A stretch of 64,000 nucleotides of DNA, taken from the NCBI GenBank assembly GCA_023627715.1, contig JAMAHW010000097.1, forward strand, positions 1 through 64,000, read 5' to 3'. The notes beneath the pieces are model-generated. The model ran no database searches. It was given only the letters and a program-made list of their open reading frames with translations, and was not told the origin of the DNA. A program made the position numbers and the translations under genes. Source of the stretch: Periconia sp. R9002 (taxonomy: Eukaryota > Ascomycota > Dothideomycetes > Pleosporales > Periconiaceae). Positions 34,622-46,130 of this stretch are shown here, in pieces (the first letter of the stretch is position 1; each line of letters opens with the position of its first letter).

Positions 34622-37051
34622 ATGCCACCGGCATTGGACAGGCTTCTCGCCAGCCCGTCTGCGTTGAGATTCCTCCGTGCCGCCCTCAATACGCCAGAGC
34701 CTCCAACCGCCTACCTGGGCACTACCTCCACCATATGCTGCGGTTGCCGCTCGTTCCCTCGCCGTGCTTACCAAAAACCGAGACGAAAAGGCACACCGCT
34801 GATCAATTGGGAGAAACAATCCCAAACACTCGATGTGCTAGATGTGCGACTTCCCAATGGCCAGAAACCACACAATACTCGGACATGGGCGCAATGCTTG
34901 CAAGAGAAGGCGAGGATAAGAGGATGGGACGGTATACGTGATGTGTGGGCTGCTCGCACCGGTGTTTTCGATCTCTCTACCAGGGATACACCCGACGCTG
35001 AGTATCTGTGGGCCACGTTTTTCAGAGTGCCTGAGCTAGTCCTCCCCGTCATCCTCCACGCCGCTGAGGTGCGCAAGAAGACAGGCCAGCTTCATCCGCG
35101 CCTCTACGAGCTCTGCATGAGCTGGTGGTTGCCACAGGAGCGCTATATCGACCTCATACCGCACTATCACCACCAACTCGTTTTCCATCTACAACTCCGC
35201 AAGCTGCCTCTGCAGAGTCTCATTCGCAATGGCAGGCAGCGCTTCACTTCCAAGTCATACAAAGCTTTATTGGACATATACCGAACTAGTAACGAGAGAG
35301 ACGTATACGACAAGATTGTTCCTTTTCTCTGTGCGCTAGGCAATGTCAGTATGGCTCGACAGTGGCACGCGCTATGCACTCGTCGAGGGGATCATCCTTC
35401 ACCCCGCGTAGCTGCAGAGCCCCTGATACAGAAACTGACAGCCAGTCGCGTCTCACACATGACCGATCCTGAGGCACAACTTGTCCACTTGTACGCTAAG
35501 GATAGCGTCAAAAATCCCGGCTTCAAGTATGACAGTGAAATGCTGCGGCGACTGCGGGGCCGTGATACAGCCCCTGTTCGTTTTGACGATTCACTGTGCG
35601 CAAAGCTTTTTGCCACGGCATCATTCTCGGTTGAGTCGGTTATCAAGGGTCTCGCTATGGTCGGTGTCAATGAAATTGGGCCACTGGGCGTCCGAGCCAT
35701 GGCAACTGCAGCGGTATCTAACGAGGAAATTAAACATGCTTTTGAGGCATTGAAATCTTCGGGCATTGCTTTGGAAGGCAAAGTATTCTCTGTAGCGCTT
35801 GAGAAGTTTGCGATGGAAGAGCGCTGGAAGCTGGTGGAAAGCATGCTACAGAGCGACCAACACGTCGACGTCTATGACAATACGGATGTTCAAAAAGAGC
35901 TCCTCGCCTACTATCTCGAGCGAGAGGACTGGGACCAATTGCATCGCACCCTTGCTATCATGACTGTCTTCCACAACGATATGAGCACAGAGTCTTGGAA
36001 TCTGCTACTTCGAGCTCAAGTCACTGCATACGAAACAAATCAGGTCATGCATACACTAGAGAGTATGCGCCAAAACGAGATCAAGGTCCAAGCTTATACT
36101 TTGGTGACGATCAAAGAAATGATTCGACCCCGTCAACGTACGCGTAAACCAATTCGAAAAACCAACGGTCCTCCCTTTGATGATCTCCGTTTCGTCACTC
36201 GAGTTCTTTTCTTCATAGCGCAAGCCGACATGGCAATAGTAAGCCCATTCATGTGGCGAGAGCTCATCAAGCGTTATGGCATGATGGGCAGGCTACGCGA
36301 GCTCCGCCGACTCTTATATCTACTCCACACCTACTACCGCCCTCAACAAACCACAGCAGACGACATCCCCCGCTCGCGCTATCTCGAAACCGCCATCGAG
36401 CTCGCGAAAAACGACCCTACTCGCCGATTCTCCACATCAATTGAGCGAACCCTCATCAACCCCCTCGCAACCCTCTTCCCCCCGTCCCTCCAACAAGCCC
36501 TCATCGTCTGGGGCTTCCGCGCGGGGCTCCTCCCGGAATCACCCCTCGAGCAAGACATGCTTACCGGCCCCGCCGGAAAGAAACAATGGCGCCGCCGCTT
36601 AATGCGCAGGGGCATCATCCACCGGCTCGATTGGAGCATCGGGCTCCGCACCGTCGTCGAGCTCAGGGACATGGGCGTCAAAGTGCACCACCACACCGTC
36701 GCAAAATCCCTCCAAGCCGTCTTCATCACCCTCTTCGGCCGCGGCCGCTCCCGCGTCGCCGCTAATAACCGCATGCGCGCCCTGAACACCATCTGGTATT
36801 CGACGTACGTGCGTCGTGTCAATGAGATTTGGGGCGAGAAGTTGTTTGACGATCCGGATGAGATCAAGAACTCGAACCGTCTTGGATTGTCGTGGCATCC
36901 GTGGGTGCCGAGGAAGCGCGATTATGAGGACCGTCGCATTGAGGGCTTGTTGGAGAATGGATCTGGAGGCGATTCAGAGGGGGAGGTGGAAGGTGAAGAG
37001 TCGCTGGATCAGTGGCCTGTGAAGAGTGGTAGTTCTGGAAAAAAGAAGTAG
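34622..37051 (+). CDS. Large putative mitochondrial helical-repeat (PPR-like) protein
   Basis: A single exon of 809 residues. The N-terminus is rich in Arg, Ala and Ser with almost no acidic residues (LLASPSALRFLRAALN, then RSFPRRAYQKPRRKG), a good mitochondrial targeting sequence. The body is helical with repeated segments such as KALLDIYRTSNERDVYDKIVPF and ALGNVSMARQWHALC, resembling degenerate pentatricopeptide repeats of fungal organelle RNA-processing proteins. The C-terminal part, from about residue 630, is basic, and the very tail acidic. I do not recognise an exact orthologue. Divergence from COX7 supports a role in mitochondrial gene expression. The open frame continues upstream only to TTG codons, so ATG 34622 is used. 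Confidence 0.75.
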   Translation: MPPALDRLLASPSALRFLRAALNTPEPPTAYLGTTSTICCGCRSFPRRAYQKPRRKGTPLINWEKQSQTLDVLDVRLPNGQKPHNTRTWAQCLQEKARIRGWDGIRDVWAARTGVFDLSTRDTPDAEYLWATFFRVPELVLPVILHAAEVRKKTGQLHPRLYELCMSWWLPQERYIDLIPHYHHQLVFHLQLRKLPLQSLIRNGRQRFTSKSYKALLDIYRTSNERDVYDKIVPFLCALGNVSMARQWHALCTRRGDHPSPRVAAEPLIQKLTASRVSHMTDPEAQLVHLYAKDSVKNPGFKYDSEMLRRLRGRDTAPVRFDDSLCAKLFATASFSVESVIKGLAMVGVNEIGPLGVRAMATAAVSNEEIKHAFEALKSSGIALEGKVFSVALEKFAMEERWKLVESMLQSDQHVDVYDNTDVQKELLAYYLEREDWDQLHRTLAIMTVFHNDMSTESWNLLLRAQVTAYETNQVMHTLESMRQNEIKVQAYTLVTIKEMIRPRQRTRKPIRKTNGPPFDDLRFVTRVLFFIAQADMAIVSPFMWRELIKRYGMMGRLRELRRLLYLLHTYYRPQQTTADDIPRSRYLETAIELAKNDPTRRFSTSIERTLINPLATLFPPSLQQALIVWGFRAGLLPESPLEQDMLTGPAGKKQWRRRLMRRGIIHRLDWSIGLRTVVELRDMGVKVHHHTVAKSLQAVFITLFGRGRSRVAANNRMRALNTIWYSTYVRRVNEIWGEKLFDDPDEIKNSNRLGLSWHPWVPRKRDYEDRRIEGLLENGSGGDSEGEVEGEESLDQWPVKSGSSGKKK

Positions 37052-38360
37052 AAGTTTCTCCTTCTCTCTGTATATCTTTGTATCTTGTCTGCATAATTTC
37101 CTGGATATACATGTAGATATACGTGTAAAATTTGCGTTGGCATGATGGATTGTTGTATGAATACCTAGGCGCTAGCAAAAATAAAAGAAGATGGAGAATA
37201 GAATTGTGTCCTATATCGCGGGTACAAAGTTAGTGAAATGTAACTAGGGTGGTTACCGTACATTATCAGTGTCTCAATACGCCACACTACGTGGTATCTT
37301 GACAACAAACGACTCTGTACCTGGGGTTCAACTGTTTCTGATTTATTGAACTTCCCATATTACTTGCTTTCGCTTCTTTCTTTTTTGTTGTCGTTTTTGG
37401 GGGAAATGGATGTGGTGCTCCTTTCCCTTGTTCCGATATATGTCTTCCGCGTTTTTTCTTGGGTCTTATTTTCTACTCATCTTTGTTTCTTTTTTGCGTA
37501 CTTGCTGGCTTGAGGTTCCTGGGTGTTTAAGAGGGTTAGTGGAAAGTTGTGCTGGGTGCGTGGGTGGTTGGTGGTTTTGGGGTTTGCGAGGGGAGAGGGG
37601 AGGAGAAAGAGGGAAGGGGTGAAGATGGAAGGAGTGAATAGGGAGGGGAGGGTTGGGGTGTAGGTTAGTGTGGTATATTGGGTGGTGCGCTGTAGGTTGG
37701 GGGCTTGCGGGGAGACTTGCGAGTTCATTATCGAGTTCATTGGAAGCCAATGAGCATCATTAGCAGTGTTAGGATTAATGACCACCTTTTTTTTCCGCCG
37801 TCATGCCCCTAGTCAAGTAGATGCGTACGTGGAAGGTGATTTAGGATATGTGATGAAGCTCGTATGGAGTTTAGTGTGAAGAATGGAGTTGTGATTCCCT
37901 ATTGAGGGGCGAAGGGGGCAGTTGGTTTGCATTGTGTGGTGCCGCGAAGTGGGTGGGATGATAGATGGAGATGGATGGGCGGGAAGTTTTGGTTTTTTTG
38001 TCTTTGGCTTCTTTAGCTTTTTTTCTTCGTTACAAATTCACAGTTTTTGTTTTTGGGGGAAGGGTGTTGTGACAATACAGATTGTCAAAACGTGGTGACG
38101 ATTAAACCAATTGATGCGGGTTGTGATACGTGGGAGATGGAAGGATTGGAGAGTTTTACGCTTTTGTAGACTTCAACGTTGAACGAATTTGAATTTGCTG
38201 AATTTTGAGTTGATCATCAAAGGGTATTACTACCCTGGATATTAACACAGGTAGGGGAAACATTAGGTACCCTCCTCGGCCTTTCTTTATCAAGAACGAT
38301 GGCTTATAATTGTCTAGTGGGACTTCTTATTGTACTCTCTTAGAAAACTGAGCCCTTCAC
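37052..38360. other. 1.3 kb intergenic region with strong strand asymmetry
   Basis: The plus strand is T/G-rich from about 37380 to 38080, with long T runs and GGGG-rich tracts; open frames there are low-complexity and not credible proteins. The region holds the 3' UTR of the helical-repeat gene and the downstream side of the HET-NACHT-WD40 gene. No RNA gene was recognised. Confidence 0.5.
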
Positions 38361-41300
38361 TCATGATCCCAACATCTCTTGATATGGGTCTTGTACCTTA
38401 AAAATCCATATTCTTCCAAAATAAGTGCTGTTTGCGATGGTATTTCCCGATATGGTGAAGTAGTCCCCGCGATAGCCCGGAGGAAGCCACACTACATTTT
38501 CACAGTTGTATGTTATCCAATCCCTGTCACTGTTTATACTCAGCCCTTCAAATGGGAAAGCCTTAACCTCTGCGTTGCCGGGAATTGTGTTCTGGCTTTT
38601 GGAAAGATCCAGTTTTATTATACCACGATCGGTGTAGAGACGTGAATTAATTGCGTCCAAGGAATTGGGTATGACAGTCACTCCCACGAGAGTATGCAAA
38701 CAGGTGCCGTCTTCCGCATCCCATATTGTTAGAATACCTCGCGATGACATTGATGCTAGCCATACAGATTTACAATCCTGAGAAAAGACAAGTGAGCAGA
38801 TGCTGCTGTCTCCATCGAGTTTCATAAGACATTCCCCATTGGTTGTGTTCCAGAGCTTGATTTCTCGACCGTATGCCGAGGCCAGCCGATGTGATATTTG
38901 GGGAAAGGCTAAAGAACCGACAGATTCAAATGTTCCATCACTGTTGCTGTCCAAACTCCGAACGCATTTTCCACTAGTCGTATCCCAGATTCGGATTGTT
39001 CCATGGTAACCCAGGGACCCCAGATGGGCCGAGTCATACGCAAAAGTCATGGACAATATGTCACCATCATGATCTGTAAAATTCTGCAGGCATTCACCGC
39101 TTCTCGTATCCCATAACTTGATTATATTACCATGTGCCACGGTCGCGATTTGCACCGAATCCCAGGAGTAAACCGCCTGTGAAGGTTTGAATTCTGGGTG
39201 GATATTTGTGAGATCGTAATTTTCAAGACTACTGAGGCACGCCATGGATTTTATATCCCAAAGCTTGGTTGAATCGATGGAAATTGATGCCATTTGGCAC
39301 ATGTCAGGTGAGAAATGAACACTATGATTTCCGAAGTGATGAGTCTCGTGTGTTGGCGGGCTCTCGGTAAGGTTCGTATCCCAAATATCAATCGTGTCAT
39401 CCCATGACATAAATGCCAGTATGTTTGAATCGTGGCAGAAGGCTACAGACGCTACGTCGCTGTGGCTCTGTAATTTATGTGTATGCTCGCGATTGTTCGC
39501 ATCCCAGAGTGTGATTGTTTTGTCGGGTGAAACTGATGCAAATATGGTTGATTTATAAGAAAACCACGTGGAAATCTTGATTTTGGGATATCCACGTGTT
39601 TCAATTGTTTTACCGCTGACTGTTTCCAGAAATTCCACTCCCGATCCGCCGATAGCTAAATGTAATTGATTCGAGTCAGGGGAAAAAGCCATCGATGAGA
39701 CTTGATCATGAAAGTCATCTCTTGTCCACACCCAACTTTCATTCTTCATATTGCGAACTCGAACGGTTCCGTATGATGCAACTGCCAGAAGGGATGAGTC
39801 GTGGGAAAAAGCGACTAGCTCGTAACGATGAACAGTCTCTTTTATTACGACAAGACACCTCCCATTACTCGCACTCCAGATTCTAACACTCATATCTCCA
39901 GATACTGAGGCTAGGAGACTTGAATCATGAGAGAAGGCGATCGAGTTAATCATCTCAGAATGTCCCTTGAGTTCTCTTACGCCAGATTCGATGTCAGAAT
40001 CCCAGCTACTTATCTTCCAGAGGTCAATCGAGGGTTTGCTTGCTACAGTTGCAAGCCAATCCAAATTTGGGGAAAGTTCTGATAATTCGAAAGCAATGTT
40101 CAAATAAATTGCTTTTAAACACTCTCCACTGCGTAGATCCCAGAGCTGGACCTCCCCATGCAGCGATACTGACACAAGCTTTGTCGCGTCAGAAGAGAAC
40201 GCTACCGACAGCACTCTATTCTTGCATTGGAGCGTCTGCAAATAAGCAGACCAATCAGTGGCTACAGCTGGTATTGTTTCAAACCACTTCGGCTCTTCTT
40301 TCCGGAAGAATGCTTTAATGGGGCTGCGAGTTGGACTGAACAGAAGCGCGGATGAATATGCCTGCAAAGGCGCAATCGCAATCGCTGTTTTGTGTTGCAT
40401 GATGAATCGATAGGCGTCATAAACAAGGCCATTTAACGAAACGTTTTCTGTTCCATGCTTAATTCTATTAGCTGTCATATTCACCCAAAGCTGCTGATTA
40501 TATCTCACTTACTGAAACCCAGTCTCTCAATTTAGTAATTGACATCACACCTTCTGACATGCTTCGACAGATACTGAAAGCTTCAAGTAAATAAAGAAAC
40601 TTAGTCTGTAGGAAAACTTCAACGGCGCCACCCTCTCTAATGCTTGCAGTATCTTTCGATGCACAGAGATGATCTACCCAATAAATCGAAGAGTAACGTA
40701 TCGCCGCCAATGGGTCGGGATTGGGACGTTGAATTTCTGCCGCGAGGTAACCTGGTTTTCGCAAGCCATACATATCGCGACGTAGTGTAGTCGACATCGC
40801 TTGCAATGACTTGGAACAAATGCTCCAATGAATTCTCTCTTTTCCTAACGGCAGAAACGCTCTTGATTCCTGGCTTGATAGGAATTCCTGCGCTGACTGA
40901 TGTACAAAGTAGATACTGTTCTCTTTTAGGACCAAGAAAGATCCACAGTGGCTAACGACTTGTCGAATAGATTCCAGATCGTCTGCAATATCTTCCAAGT
41001 GCTCGGCGAGTGCTGCTAATTCATCTATCGTAACTGGTCTGTAGAATGACGTAGCAAGAGCCAATATCTCCTTGCATCGATCAGCATCGTCTGATTCACT
41101 GACTTGCCGCATCATTCGTTCGTATAGAGAGTTTAAACCAGGAGGAAATTGATTTAGCTTCTTGATAACATTCCGTTTTGCGACACTCGCTAGATCTTGG
41201 CATGCCAATGCTACCCAAAGGAATGTGTCATGAGCGTTGGAAGACAGATGGTTTATCACCGCCTCCTGTATCTTTTTATCATACTTCTTTTCCTCCGCCA

Positions 41301-42744
41301 GTTTATTCACTCTATGATCGATAAACACTTTGACGGCTGTAGATACGGACTCAGCATTGAGTTCAAGACTCAAATTTGCCTTTGGCTGCGCTGCCTCGAG
41401 CTTCTCTTCAATCTCTGGGACGTTTCGGCTTGACACGATAACTTTAACGTGAGAAGCTGTGGCTGGTATGCGGAGAAGTAAATCAAGCAGCTTCGACAGG
41501 TCTGATGGCACGCATTCGTCGAGGGCATCGATGATCAAATATGTGTCGTCCAGATCTGGGTTTTCCAGTACTTCCACGAGGATTTCCGAAAGAGCCAACC
41601 ATGCATTTGAGTCTTTGAAAAGATTACTTCCTGAGCGGTCGTACTTTTTGCGGATATGTGCAACAAGGGACGGTTTACGGTCCACCAGCATATACAACAA
41701 GCCTCGTAGTATTGATACGGCATTGTTGATACGTGAGTCTGTCGCTTGGCAGAAGAAATACGCTAGAAGGTCAGTGCCAGTTAGCGACCTTGTTAGATCG
41801 TCTATAATGCCACATAGTAGCATCGTTTTGCCTTTTCCAGGGTTCCCTTTGACCCACAAGAACTGTCCTTCCTCACTGGCACGCCATTTCTGAAACTCGG
41901 GATTACTTAAAACCCAACGATAAGAACCCTCAAGTAAACCTCCTTTTGTATCCTGAATTCGACTTTTGTCGTCCCGGGGGTTAGTGGAATGCAGTTCTCG
42001 AATGCAGTCTTCTAGTGCGCGCGTCTCATCGAGCACCCGTCGAAAAGCCTCTTTTTTCCCTTCGCCATAGATTGGGGTTACATTGACACCAAGGATCCCA
42101 ATCAGGGCATATGCTTCGTCTTCTTCGACCCCAGTCTGCCGGCCTTCCTTCCACAGTAGTCGCTCGTTGACGGTGAATTGAAATATGGACGCGCCTTCGA
42201 GCACTGACTCGGGTATTCCGGTTACTCCATGAATTTGAGATTTCAAAGATGCTTTATCACCTAATCGTGTCCAATCTCGCGAGAAGAACTCCACTGAAGC
42301 AGGAGCAAGAAGTTCTTGGAGCGTCCATCCTCGAGTAAACCATCTGCTCTTCCGAAACTCCCAATCCGCATCGACAGATTCACCGTCTGCTTTTCGTTTG
42401 TGTGAAGAGACATCTGGGAGGTAAACGTAGCACTTCGTTGCGTTCTGGTACCACCGAAACATTGAGTTGATTGCTGTTCGAAGTTCGATTTTGTCGGATT
42501 TATCGATACAACATGTATCCACCCAGAAGTATTGTAAATTATGACGCAGGGCTTGTTGTCCACACAGAACAATCTTTTTGTAGCCTTCTTTGCCTTTCCC
42601 TGTGCCATTCACCAACTCCTCATAGGTAACTTCTTTGCCATCGTCCCAGGTATGAGATAAGATTGCATACGGTGGGACTTTTCCTCGATCCGGGAAGCTA
42701 GTTAAAACCAGCTCATCCGCATTATTGTACTTCAGAAGGCGCAT
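38361..42744 (-). CDS. HET-NACHT-WD40 STAND receptor (HNWD type)
   Basis: Two exons, 42744-40513 and 40457-38361, are joined in phase 0 by a 55 nt intron (GTAAGT donor, CTAAT branch, AAG acceptor), giving 1,442 residues. The N-terminal 240 residues are a HET domain: PYAILSHTW, FWVDTCCIDK, SMFRWYQNATKCYVYL and RGWTLQELLAP. The NACHT domain follows, with the P-loop GNPGKGKTMLL near residue 300 and a LIIDALDECVP Walker-B strand near 400. The C-terminal half holds at least ten WD40 repeats (for example VRIWSASNGRCLV, IKLWDTRSGECLQ and IRIWDTTSGKCV). This is the architecture of Podospora het-e/het-d/het-r, NLR-like receptors of fungal non-self recognition and programmed cell death. It looks intact. 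Confidence 0.93.
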
Positions 42745-43858
42745 GATCGTGTATCAGAAGAGTGTGGTCAAGAGAGTAATGGGTCGAATATATTAGGCTG
42801 CAGGGGGAGGAGAAGAAGGCAACATGACAGCGGGGTAAGAAGTCGAGGTCTTTCTCGGCTGAATAAATGCAGGGGGTGCTTGGGGGCTGCCTATCATATC
42901 GACTGTCAGACGCCTACAGGCAAATACGGGTTTGCCTCATAAACGAACACAAGGCTGAGGTACACCCCATCAAGGCTTAAGGATACAGCTTTTTAGATAG
43001 ATTTAATTGGTTGCATCAATCGAGATAACCCAAAGTTTTATCTTCGCAAACCATTGGTATAATCACGGTCAACGACTTTGACTGGGACATGCACACAGGC
43101 AACTATTTGTCACTTAAATTAATATCGTGAATCTATCATAATTGGTTCAGATGAAAACAATGTTGAAGCACTGCCCTGAACACTCTACCTAGACGAAAAT
43201 ACCATCGTTCGGACAATATAAAGATGGATTAGCTAAGTAAATTTCGATGTAGTCAATATATGTTGTAATCAACCAAAGGTCGCTGAACAACAACTGGGGA
43301 AATAATCTCATAGGCACTGTCGATTGCGTTAATTCAAGGCAAATAGATCAGCTCTCGAGTACATATATTCGATTGTATATTGATATGCCCTTAAGATATT
43401 ACGAATACTACCTAGGCTGCATAGGCCCAGTTCAAGAAAGTCTTCTTAAAAGGTGTTAATACAAATGTTGTAGCTCAAAAACGATCTCTCGAATACATAA
43501 TCATGGTGTATTTTTATATACACTCCCTTATAATGGGTTCAATATGAATTAACTTTTCAGATATTTTCTAGACTAGACCTATTCAGCCGTGGTACATTTA
43601 CTATTCAAAGAATCTAACAATCATGATCATAGTGAAGTACATCGTGGTTATTGGGTCCTAGGAGAGGGTACCAACGCGTCGGCCTCACCTTCATTTATCA
43701 ATGGCATAGTCGGTGACTTGCCCGTATGAATTCTATTGGAGCAACACAAAAATGATCGGAAGGATGAAAGGGACAGATCACAAGGACAAAAATTCCAACG
43801 CATTGTAATCACTTCGTAGCAAAATTGCGTCTAAAACGCATCAAAGGCTGATTACATC
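42745..43858. other. 1.1 kb AT-rich region, no gene
   Basis: Noticeably AT-rich, with no frame above about 60 codons and no recognisable remnant. It contains the receptor promoter. AT-richness could reflect old RIP-mutated sequence, but no repeat homology is visible inside the window to test this. Confidence 0.5.
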
Positions 43859-44748
43859 TCAACCGACTTTCAGGCGCTCTATCACTTCCATCGCCGTCAG
43901 CGCACGACCAGCCATTTCTACAATTTCCTGGCTCCTCAAGGAAGACTTGTAGTTTAGGCTTCCGGCGGCCACGCGTGCAACTTCCTTGCGCCAGCGAGGC
44001 CAGCTGTGCTTCCACCTCTCACGATTCCGGATATCCTCGTAAATGATGTCACCGTTGAGAAGAAGGTACTGCAGTGCGGCTGTGACGTAGGCCTCGCGTT
44101 GCTCTCGACTTTTCCCGAGTTTCAATTCAAAAGCATCTTCGAGCGCGTCGATACCTAGTATAGCTCGTCCCAAGAGTCCGCGCTGGTAGACGCGAGCGGC
44201 AAACGTGTGAAAGTTGACGTACTTTGCAGGGCCGTCTTCTACACGTATACCTAGACAAGAGTTAGCGAGTCAGGGAGACTGAAAGTGAGGGTTGGGACTT
44301 GTTCGTCAGTACCTTCCGAGAAATGCACCATGACCTCAAATAACTTTTGAGGTCGCGATGTTGGGTCAGTCTGCATATCCTACAAGCTGTTCAGCACTGC
44401 TCATCTGGCAAGAAGCATGTTATAGTAGGGACATACGCGTGAACCGATCTTCTCTGGAAATCTATCTGAATGAAGACAGAGATCGAGTATCGAGACAAGT
44501 TTGACCATAGAAGGATGCTTGTAGGGTATTGCTTCGGCCATCTCGATACATGTGCCGATGAAGTCGCCCACTTCACTCGAGTACGGTTTACCTTCGGGCA
44601 ACAATCTAACCAACTGGGCCACTGCATCTTCGACCGAAAGTTTGGAGTCTGGCTGCAGAACTTTTTCGAGGATTTCGAACACTGGCAGGAAGAGAGGGTC
44701 GGTAAAATCGGGCTCCTCTGGCATGAGGTTCAGTCGCTCGCCTGCCAT
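43859..44748 (-). CDS. DUF3632 family protein
   Basis: Three exons are inferred: 44748 to about 44440 (ending EKIGSR), a short exon about 44381-44312 (DMQTDPTSRPQKLFEVMVHFSEG) and a last exon from about 44252 to 43859. Introns have GTATGT and GTACTG donors, TAG acceptors and matching phase. The product is about 255 residues, mostly helical, with the fungal DUF3632 pattern including YVNFHTFAARVY and WPRWRKEVARVA near the C-terminus. Family function is unknown, but members are numerous in Pezizomycotina. The start ATG 44748 (MAGERLNLMPEEP) is preferred, as the upstream frame opens only with GTG. Confidence 0.78.
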
Positions 44749-45811
44749 CTTTCTGAGCTTGTGGTCCTGATGGGTGATATATTTCACTTTCGCAGTCTTA
44801 AAGGATCGGTAGACTTGTAGTAGTAGTCACTAGGGGACGGAGCTGCATATAAATATTGATGGGGGGCGGGGTGAGAGGGTGGAAGGAGGAAGGCGGAAGT
44901 TGGGTGGTGGATGGTCCTATGGAACCATGGGACGGAGAGATATACTAACTAAATACATATATGTATTGAGTCAGCTTCAATCACGTGCGCAACAGTTGCC
45001 TGTGTGCCTGTCCTAGCCGAGGACGTTACCAAGTCTACCTGTGTCGATATCCAGGGTAGCAATACTCTGTGAGGATCAAAATTTCATTGATGGGGGGTAA
45101 AACATGAAGAGCTTACGCCACCAAAACTAATGTGGGGGCCGGCGGTTACTTAGTACCGGTAGTGATGAAACTCAACATCCTGCGCTCCTAACTGCTTTCT
45201 TTGGTTGTGATCTGCTTTGCCATTATGTACCAAACCTACGTATCAGGTTATCATGGATCATGGATGTGTATATGTGTGTATTTCTATAGTAGCTAGCTAT
45301 CTGGATGGGACTATGTCCGGTTATCCAGCTCCTGCCCTTGCCCAGGGCATCTTACTTCGGACTCTGACACTACGCCGCAACCCATCCGGCGAGCATCTGG
45401 ACCAACCAATTTGAAAGCCTGAAAATGAGAATAGGGCCGCCATATCATGAATCATGAGTCGTATCATGAAAATGTCTCGTCTACACTGTAAGAACCGTAC
45501 CTCCAGTCCTGTTGACGCGCGCTTCTGATATTTATGGAAAAGGATTCTCTGCAGAGGGATTTCTCCTGGCCAATGGACGGACTCTTTGATCATCAATATT
45601 CTTTCAAGGTCCGCAGCATGATTATTCAAGATCAGTATAAATTAGGAAGAGTTCTCCCAACATACCTTCCAGTAGATATCATTGTACAAAACTGTATTCG
45701 TTAAAGTACAATTTTCGCACAGTTTCAACCGAAATTTCTTGTTTATTTCCTCTGCCTGAGATCATCCTGAGTCTTTGCATTAGTTTTCTTACTTAAACTC
45801 GATAAGTCAGA
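44749..45811. other. Intergenic region with dispersed repeat
   Basis: Divergent region between the DUF3632 gene and the small MGCGSS-type gene. It contains one copy of a dispersed repeat at 44980-45089 (separate entry). Other frames, up to 102 codons, have no support. Confidence 0.5.
44980..45089 (+). repeat. Dispersed repeat, copy 1
   Basis: Starts at TCACGTGCGC and shares the blocks GTTGCCTGTGTGCC, GGACGTTACC, ACCTGTGTCGATA, CCAGGGTAG and ATACTCTGTGAGGATCAAA, in the same order and orientation, with copy 2 at 56789-56921. Substitutions between copies are mostly C/T and G/A transitions. It encodes nothing obvious. Confidence 0.75.
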
Positions 45812-46130
45812 ATGGGTTGTGGCAGCTCAAGACCACGATCACGGGACCTGGAACATTCACGAAGAGCCCGCCCTGCACGCACTTCTTCTGTACGTATGCT
45901 GTTACATTCCCACATAGAACATGTAACTTACTTGGAATTTTTGCAAGAGGTACGAATTGGAGCCACTAAATGCACGCTATGCCCGGCCTTCTGGCAATGG
46001 AAGAGGTAAGTAACTTCATCCTGGGTTATAGAAATAGGTTATCATGCGGTTAATTTGACATAAATTGGTAGGCCGGAGATACTCTGACTACCCTCCACCC
46101 GGTCACAGTCGCGGTCAACGACGACGCTAA
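45812..46130 (+). CDS. Small lipid-anchored-type protein, MGCGSS N-terminus
   Basis: Three short exons, 45812-45889, 45948-46005 and 46072-46130, keep one frame and encode 64 residues. The start MGCGSS fits N-myristoylation at Gly2 plus palmitoylation at Cys3, a plasma-membrane anchor. The rest is Arg/Ser/Gly/Pro-rich, with RGRRYSDYPPPGHSRGQRRR at the C-terminus. Both introns (58 and 66 nt) have GT-AG ends. The unspliced frame would stop at 46009 after 65 residues with a different C-terminus. I know of no function; similar tiny MGC-type proteins occur in other filamentous fungi. Because it is so short, this gene model rests on splice signals and compositional continuity. Confidence 0.5.

Noticed and set aside
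37466..37785. Pro/Thr-rich minus-strand frames of 94-102 codons
   Set aside because: Low-complexity reading of T/G-rich intergenic DNA; no signal peptide or domain.
38361..42744. HET-NACHT and WD40 parts as two separate overlapping genes
   Set aside because: A 55 nt phase-0 intron with good signals joins them into the known HNWD architecture, and the second part lacks an ATG at its open-frame start.
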